This document shows, one piece after another, positions 20,031 through 23,820 of a DNA stretch of 23,820 bases. Source of the DNA: a virus; IMG/VR virus record IMGVR_UViG_3300030329_001868, positions 1 through 23,820 of that record; one strand, 5' to 3'. Both the position numbers and the translations under genes were made by a program. The notes below the pieces were generated by a model, which ran no database searches, had not been told where the DNA came from, and saw only the letters and a list, made by a program, of their open reading frames with translations. Position 1 is the stretch's first letter, and each line of letters starts with the position of its first letter.

Positions 20031-20680
20031 CAGGCCATCGCTAACCCAGCAGCAAAGCCGTACCAAGTAGTACCAGCGTCCACAGTTGTGAAGGCAAGAA
20101 CGTCAACACCAGCGGCTGTAAGCGTCGGAGCAGAGCCACCAGCCCAATCCACAGCAGCGGGCCAGTTCACAGTTTGTGAACCGCCATTAGTAAGAATCAA
20201 AGTAAAACTGCATGACACACCCGAACCAGATGGATTCGAGAACGTGAAAGTGTTAGCCGAAGTATCAACCGTAGCTGTAACCACATTCCCTGCTGTTAAA
20301 TCAATATCCTGTGTACCGCCACCGGTGCTACCGATCACATTAACCGTTTCCCCATAGTCCTTATGGGTAACCGTTGACATGACCTGATCGCCGCCAGTGA
20401 CAGCTCCCCCAAGAGTCACAGCAGGCAACGTAGAAGACCACGCAGACCCAGAACCCGTACCCTGCAATATTGTGCCAGAAGTTGGATTTGAGTCAGTGAT
20501 CCCTAGTTTCGTTTGCAAAGCAACAATCGCTAACGACAGATTCTTGTGCAACAAATCATGCTCAACATTGGTTGCATCTAAATCAGTAGACGACTCTGGC
20601 TGAGGGAACTCAATCGTTGCGCCAGCCGTTGCACTCGTATCGTCGAGTGTTGTTGGATAACCGGAGGTTGGAATTGCCAT
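20030..20680 (-). CDS. Tail fibre protein (N-terminal virion anchor)
   Basis: 216 aa, ATG 20680 with GTAGGAG upstream. The N-terminal part holds NVEHDLLHKNLSLAIVALQTKLG (about 38-60), a pattern I recall in many phage fibre proteins that precede a beta-rich shaft. The rest is Thr/Ser/Gly-rich beta (GSTGGGTQDIDLTAGNVVTATVD; NGGSQTVNWPAAVDWAGG), like the domains of marine phage fibres. It precedes the propeller gene with a shared stop/start, so they may form one fibre. Confidence 0.75.
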   Translation of the reverse strand: MAIPTSGYPTTLDDTSATAGATIEFPQPESSTDLDATNVEHDLLHKNLSLAIVALQTKLGITDSNPTSGTILQGTGSGSAWSSTLPAVTLGGAVTGGDQVMSTVTHKDYGETVNVIGSTGGGTQDIDLTAGNVVTATVDTSANTFTFSNPSGSGVSCSFTLILTNGGSQTVNWPAAVDWAGGSAPTLTAAGVDVLAFTTVDAGTTWYGFAAGLAMA

Positions 20681-20689
20681 CAGTTACTC

Positions 20690-21133
20690 CTACGGGGTCA
20701 AGTCAAGCGTAAAGATTCCGCTTGCGTTCCAAGTAATTTTGAATGTTCCTGCCGTAGTAGAGAAATCCCCACCAAAATCAACAGCCCCAATCAACGGATC
20801 ATTCGTCAACGAATCATCATAAATCACTGCGTAACGAGCATTCGTAATCGTGCTCGAAGTCCACTCAACATCCGCTGCGTCCCAAGTGATAGTTCCACCA
20901 CTCGTAGCAAACGTGACAGAAGTCAACGACGCCCCACCCGCAGTGTACCCAGTACCAGACACCTCGTTAGTCACATCAGACTTAACAGAATGGGTACTGT
21001 AATTCGGTGTGTACGAGCTGGTCGTCAACATAACTTTGAAACGATCAGCAGTCGTATCATTAAAATCAATATTAAAGTTCGCTGTCTGCTCCAGGTTGTA
21101 TTCCATCGGCAGGCAGTAAAGGCCACTAGCCAC
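20690..21133 (-). CDS. Virion protein, beta-rich (tail or head decoration)
   Basis: 147 aa, GTG 21133 preceded by GGAGG eight bases upstream. Nearly all beta: FNIDFNDTTADRFKVMLTTSSY then SLTSVTFATSGGTITWDAADVEW and NARYAVIYDDSL. This type of small protein recurs in phage structural operons behind the capsid; a tail or decoration role is likely. The ribosome site lies inside the 26-aa ORF upstream. Confidence 0.65.
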   Translation of the reverse strand: MASGLYCLPMEYNLEQTANFNIDFNDTTADRFKVMLTTSSYTPNYSTHSVKSDVTNEVSGTGYTAGGASLTSVTFATSGGTITWDAADVEWTSSTITNARYAVIYDDSLTNDPLIGAVDFGGDFSTTAGTFKITWNASGIFTLDLTP

Positions 21134-21206
21134 GTTTAGTTCCTCCGGTCCCGGTTATGGGTTTGGGCCGAATCGTGACATTCCCATCACTCGATGAACC
21201 GGCCAT
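21126..21206 (-). CDS. 26-aa peptide between structural genes
   Basis: ATG 21206 overlaps the upstream stop (TAATG); stop 21126-21128 lies 8 bp inside the next gene. Composition Gly/Thr/Lys/Arg (MAGSSSDGNVTIRPKPITGT..). Support is from the tight overlaps only; it may merely carry ribosomes to the next gene, whose Shine-Dalgarno it contains. Confidence 0.4.
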   Translation of the reverse strand: MAGSSSDGNVTIRPKPITGTGGTKRG

Positions 21207-21322
21207 TACTTCTTACCCCGCTTCTTGTTCGTAACTTTTTTGCCAGTCTTCTTCGCATAAGCACGGGCAGCACTTTTGCCTGCCTTCGTGTAACTAAAAT
21301 GACGATTTCCAACTTTTGGCAT
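21206..21322 (-). CDS. 38-aa very basic virion-region peptide
   Basis: ATG 21322 with GAGGAATT as ribosome site. 13 of 38 residues are Lys or Arg, in runs such as AKKTGKKVTNKKRGKK. Short peptides that start MPKVG and end in Lys runs are frequent next to capsid genes in environmental phages (memory). It may bind packaged DNA. It lies between the terminator-like hairpin and the tail genes. Confidence 0.65.
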   Translation of the reverse strand: MPKVGNRHFSYTKAGKSAARAYAKKTGKKVTNKKRGKK

Positions 21323-21373
21323 AATTCCTCGCTTTGTAGCAAGAATAGCAAAGAAATGGGGGAGCCGGGGAAA

Positions 21374-21393
21374 GGGGGAAACCCGACCCCCCC
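21374..21393 (-). terminator. Terminator-like hairpin after the capsid gene
   Basis: On the minus strand, a GGGGG arm (complement of 21387-21391) pairs with a CCCCC arm (complement of 21374-21378) around an 8-nt loop, then TTTCCCC. The T-run is short, so it would be a leaky terminator lowering expression of genes after the major capsid gene. Confidence 0.35.
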
Positions 21394-21414
21394 AAATCTT
21401 TTAGAAGCTAACTA

Positions 21415-22353
21415 TTAGTTAGCTCCAATGCTGGATGAAGTTTCAATGCGTTGCAGAGAAGCTTCACGGAATCGGCCATAGCCGACAAGGTGGTACCAGC
21501 CAACCGGGTTGAACCGGCGGAGGGTATCGGTCACAGGACCGAAGACCACTGAAGGATCTTCACCGAAGCCAGGAGCACGAGAGAATGCTTTGGCGAGCGC
21601 TTGACGGCCACAGATCAAAGTCTGGTATGCGTCGCACGTACCCGCACCGCCATCTGCGATAAGACCCGCACGCGGGTTCTCAATCCACTCAATGCCACCG
21701 AATACGCCGATGGAACCATTGCGAACAGAGGTAGCATCTTGGCGGATTTGGAAGGCGATTACGTCAGTGACATCGGTTTCACTGCGGAGGTCATAAGCGA
21801 CATCCGGGTGAACCATGCCGATGTAGTTGCCGTTCTCGAAGCCAGGTGCGCTAGCTGTACGAAGTTCGGCTACAGCTTTACGTGCCAAGTCTGCGGTGAT
21901 TACGTCTGCCGCCACAAGTTCGTTGCGAGCGGTAGCATCGCCACCATAAATGACGTTGGTGCCGCCGTTAGCAACATCAGACACAACCTTGTCGATTGAG
22001 TCAACCATGTTGTAACCGATGATGTTTGCAGCGTCAGCATCAACGTTGAGGAACGAGGTGCCACGCAGTTTCGCTGTGGTAATGACAGCGTTACCGTACT
22101 CTGCAAGAGTTACGGTTACGGTGCTATCGCCAAGAGCGACTGCTGTAACATCCGAAGTTTCCGTCAAAGCTGAAGTGGCCTGAGAAAGATCGTTGTAAAT
22201 GTTGAACTGGACTGCTGAACCGTTGTGGCTCTGAGCAGTCGAACGGACATCCGCAACCATTTCAAACATTGGTTGCGAACGAAGCGCGAAGTACGCTAAT
22301 TGCTGAAACGCCGTCGTATCTGAAGATACGTCGCCGGTGCCTGTATAGGCCAT
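21415..22353 (-). CDS. Major capsid protein (N4-gp56-like)
   Basis: 312 aa, ATG 22353. Family pattern: FNIYNDLSQATSALTETSDVTAVALGDSTVTVTLAEYGNAVITTAKLRG (about 50-98), then NIIGYNMVDSIDKVVSD and EWIENPRAGLI, as in N4-gp56-type major capsid proteins of phages. It lies right after the scaffold gene. Forms the icosahedral shell. Its ribosome site (AAGGA) is in one arm of a 7-bp hairpin, so translation may be controlled. Highest-expressed gene expected here. Confidence 0.9.
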   Translation of the reverse strand: MAYTGTGDVSSDTTAFQQLAYFALRSQPMFEMVADVRSTAQSHNGSAVQFNIYNDLSQATSALTETSDVTAVALGDSTVTVTLAEYGNAVITTAKLRGTSFLNVDADAANIIGYNMVDSIDKVVSDVANGGTNVIYGGDATARNELVAADVITADLARKAVAELRTASAPGFENGNYIGMVHPDVAYDLRSETDVTDVIAFQIRQDATSVRNGSIGVFGGIEWIENPRAGLIADGGAGTCDAYQTLICGRQALAKAFSRAPGFGEDPSVVFGPVTDTLRRFNPVGWYHLVGYGRFREASLQRIETSSSIGAN

Positions 22354-22360
22354 GTTGTTA

Positions 22361-22379
22361 AGTCCTTACGGGAAGGACT
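22361..22379 (-). promoter_or_regulatory. Hairpin sequestering the capsid-gene ribosome site
   Basis: On the minus strand, AGTCCTT-CCCGT-AAGGACT is a perfect 7-bp stem with a 5-nt loop. The 3' arm contains AAGGA, the Shine-Dalgarno of the capsid gene, with seven bases between the stem and the ATG. Confidence 0.55.
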
Positions 22380-22391
22380 CCACAAGTTAAA

Positions 22392-22868
22392 TCAGATTGC
22401 TGCGCCCCACTGATAACCCTCTGACTCCATCAAAGCTCGAAGTTCCTCTGGGTTCTTCGTCGCTGCGATACGAGCATTTAGGTCGGCTTGTGACACCGGA
22501 TCTCCACCTTCGCCAGCAGTAGCTATTCTCTGTTCCGCTGCAAGGGCATCTTGCATGTATGGGGTGGGACTAGCTGCTGGAGCATCTGATCCAAGGAATC
22601 CTGCCGCTTCCGCTTCTGCACGGATAGCATCCGGGTCCATTTCACCGTCATACGCTTTAACAAAGTATTTTGCACGAGCATCGTCAGGGTCAATTCCTGC
22701 TGATCGAAATGTGTCTCGACGTTCGTAACTTTCAAGTCTCGAAGCGTAATCTGCCGCTTGTTGTTCGGCTTCTTTCGCCCGGTTCTCTAGGTCACGTCGC
22801 CAATTCGGTTTCGATTCGGTTGGGCTGCCAGAACCTTCTTCACCGTAAGTGGAGTCGGAGTCTGTCAT
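22392..22868 (-). CDS. Scaffold protein
   Basis: 158 aa, ATG 22868 behind GGTGAG. Acidic and disordered N-terminus (MTDSDSTYGEEGSGSPTESKPNW), then a helical charged part (RRDLENRAKEAEQQAADYASRLESYERRDTFR, about 24-55), and a Pro/Ala-rich C-terminal tail, the usual make-up of capsid scaffolds. The position directly before the capsid gene supports it. It guides shell assembly and is lost on maturation. A separate protease gene is not visible. Confidence 0.75.
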   Translation of the reverse strand: MTDSDSTYGEEGSGSPTESKPNWRRDLENRAKEAEQQAADYASRLESYERRDTFRSAGIDPDDARAKYFVKAYDGEMDPDAIRAEAEAAGFLGSDAPAASPTPYMQDALAAEQRIATAGEGGDPVSQADLNARIAATKNPEELRALMESEGYQWGAAI

Positions 22869-22879
22869 ATGTCACTCAC

Positions 22880-22960
22880 CTATCCTGTAGCGCATCCCAG
22901 CGGTGGTACTGGAGATGGAGGGGTGTTAAACAGCTCGCCCAACGTGGGGCCGATCAACAC
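22880..22960 (-). CDS. 26-aa peptide before the scaffold gene
   Basis: GTG 22960 to TAG 22880-22882, in the 123-nt gap between two structural genes. Pro-rich with a GPTLGELFNTPPSP segment. No good ribosome site (GAGA touches the start). I include it because its composition does not look random and it fills the gap, but it may be non-coding. Confidence 0.3.
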   Translation of the reverse strand: MLIGPTLGELFNTPPSPVPPLGCATG

Positions 22961-22991
22961 TCTCAAAGATACATTAAGTGACTAGCAGATT

Positions 22992-23820
22992 TCAAGTGTC
23001 TGCGGCACCAAGCCCCGAAATACCCGTACCCGTAGTCAGAGCAGACCCACGGCCCATCATTGGAGCCAAGCGGCCTTCTCTGCGGCGGCGCATCTTTGCT
23101 GCTTCGTCAACATCTAAACCGAACTCTGCTTCAGCAATATCTGTGGCACTCAAGCCTTCACTCCCCAAAAGATCTTCAGTGAGTCCAGCTCGTTGGCTGA
23201 GGCGTGATTGGATTTCTCGACGTTGAATGTCTTCACGTTGCAACGCTTCCGCAGTTTGCACTTCGAGTCCTTCGCCTACAGCTTGCATTGACGCAGCAGA
23301 CAAACCGGCTGCTTCGTATCGGCGGCGTTCTTCAAAAATGTTTTGCGCCGCTTTGGGATCAAGATAGTAAGCGGTGAGGTCACCGTCGCTAAGGTTATAG
23401 AAATCTTTAAGTTGGCCTACGATGTCTTGGTTAGCGGTATCAAGCGCTGATTCGGCTAACGAAACCCGCTGCTGGAACTCTTGGGCCGATACGTCACCAG
23501 AGATAAGGTTTGTGAAGTCTTCAGGAGCGTCATGGAATGTGGCAGGTAAATTCGCTGCACGCATGATCGACCGGTAGTCGCGCTCTAACCTGATGTATTC
23601 TGCTTCGCTAATCGCTGGGAGTTTAAGTTCTCGGCGTACTGCCATTGCGGGGAACCTGGCAGCGTATTCGGGACGTGCCCTAATTTTTTGGGCTATGCCT
23701 AGTTCTGATTCGCCTTCAACCATTTGCTCTAAAAGAAATTCGGTTATGGTGTCAGGCAAACCGTAAGTTCGTACTAAGTCCCGTAAAACATCTTCACTGT
23801 TTTCTTGGTTCTGTAGTTGG
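22992..23820 (-). CDS. Phage structural protein before the scaffold, cut by the right edge
   Basis: The frame is open to the right edge (276 codons up to base 23820 minus the stop); a TTG at 23759 has no ribosome site, so the true start lies outside the window. The visible part is helical and charged, with FLLEQMVEGESELGIAQKIRARPEYAARFPAM and ISEAEYIRLERDYRSIMRAANLP, a pattern I recall in internal or portal-neighbour proteins of environmental phages. The C-terminus is Gly/Ala/Thr-rich. It precedes scaffold and capsid genes, so a portal-associated or ejected internal protein is likely. Confidence 0.65.
   Translation of the reverse strand, partial: QLQNQENSEDVLRDLVRTYGLPDTITEFLLEQMVEGESELGIAQKIRARPEYAARFPAMAVRRELKLPAISEAEYIRLERDYRSIMRAANLPATFHDAPEDFTNLISGDVSAQEFQQRVSLAESALDTANQDIVGQLKDFYNLSDGDLTAYYLDPKAAQNIFEERRRYEAAGLSAASMQAVGEGLEVQTAEALQREDIQRREIQSRLSQRAGLTEDLLGSEGLSATDIAEAEFGLDVDEAAKMRRRREGRLAPMMGRGSALTTGTGISGLGAADT

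Overview
The window looks like most of the genome of an uncultured tailed phage (Caudoviricetes) of an actinobacterium. The evidence is a bona fide WhiB-type regulator plus a second WhiB-like protein, a Cas4-like nuclease, Hjc-like resolvase, DPPY methylase and r1t-like holin of kinds common in actinophages, frequent GTG starts, and genes packed with 1-14 nt stop/start overlaps (ATGA, GTGA, TGATG, TAATG). The phage ferredoxin resembles, from memory, ferredoxins of Acidimicrobiia, so a host in that class is a reasonable guess (inference). No integrase, tape-measure protein, DNA polymerase, primase or replicative helicase is visible. With an N4-gp56-like capsid gene, this suggests a small, probably short-tailed phage that uses the host replisome.

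Layout. (1) 1-1008, minus strand: a coupled cassette made of a 38-aa basic peptide, a 28-aa peptide with nine cysteines, a ferredoxin, a 92-aa protein with 13 cysteines, and the N-terminus of what is probably the large terminase, cut by the left edge. (2) 1009-1053: two divergent extended -10 promoters, both placed so that the mRNAs should be leaderless. (3) 1054-1332: a small membrane protein. (4) 1333-2117: 785 bp without a convincing gene, with a perfect DnaA box at its left end, a facing pair of DnaA-like boxes at its right end, 9-bp iteron-like repeats and several hairpins; this is a candidate replication origin. (5) 2118-11481, plus strand: the early operon. Small unknown proteins, several behind structured leaders with GA-rich ribosome sites, are followed by regulators (winged helix, WhiB), a secreted lysozyme-like protein, the recombination set (Cas4-like nuclease, Rad52-like annealase, SSB, Hjc-like resolvase), a C5-cytosine methylase with a second ORF nested in another frame, a WhiB-like protein, a DPPY methylase and a possible helicase-loader-like protein. 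(6) 11511-11551: a strong intrinsic terminator for the early operon. (7) 23820-11544, minus strand: the late operon, in transcription order an internal/connector-region protein (cut by the right edge), scaffold, major capsid protein, small basic peptide, tail/adhesion proteins, amidase endolysin, holin, further tail proteins, a DEDDy exonuclease with zinc ribbon, and a PP-loop (PAPS-reductase-like) protein.

The minus-strand genes at the left edge (terminase) and right edge (protein before scaffold) would join naturally through a portal gene in a circular or circularly permuted genome, so only about the rest of terminase and portal may be missing (inference). The most unusual parts are the cysteine-rich/ferredoxin cassette, the DnaA-box region combined with the absence of a phage polymerase, the RNA-structured leaders of the early genes, the ORF nested in the cytosine methylase with its own Shine-Dalgarno sequence, and a hairpin that covers the ribosome site of the capsid gene.
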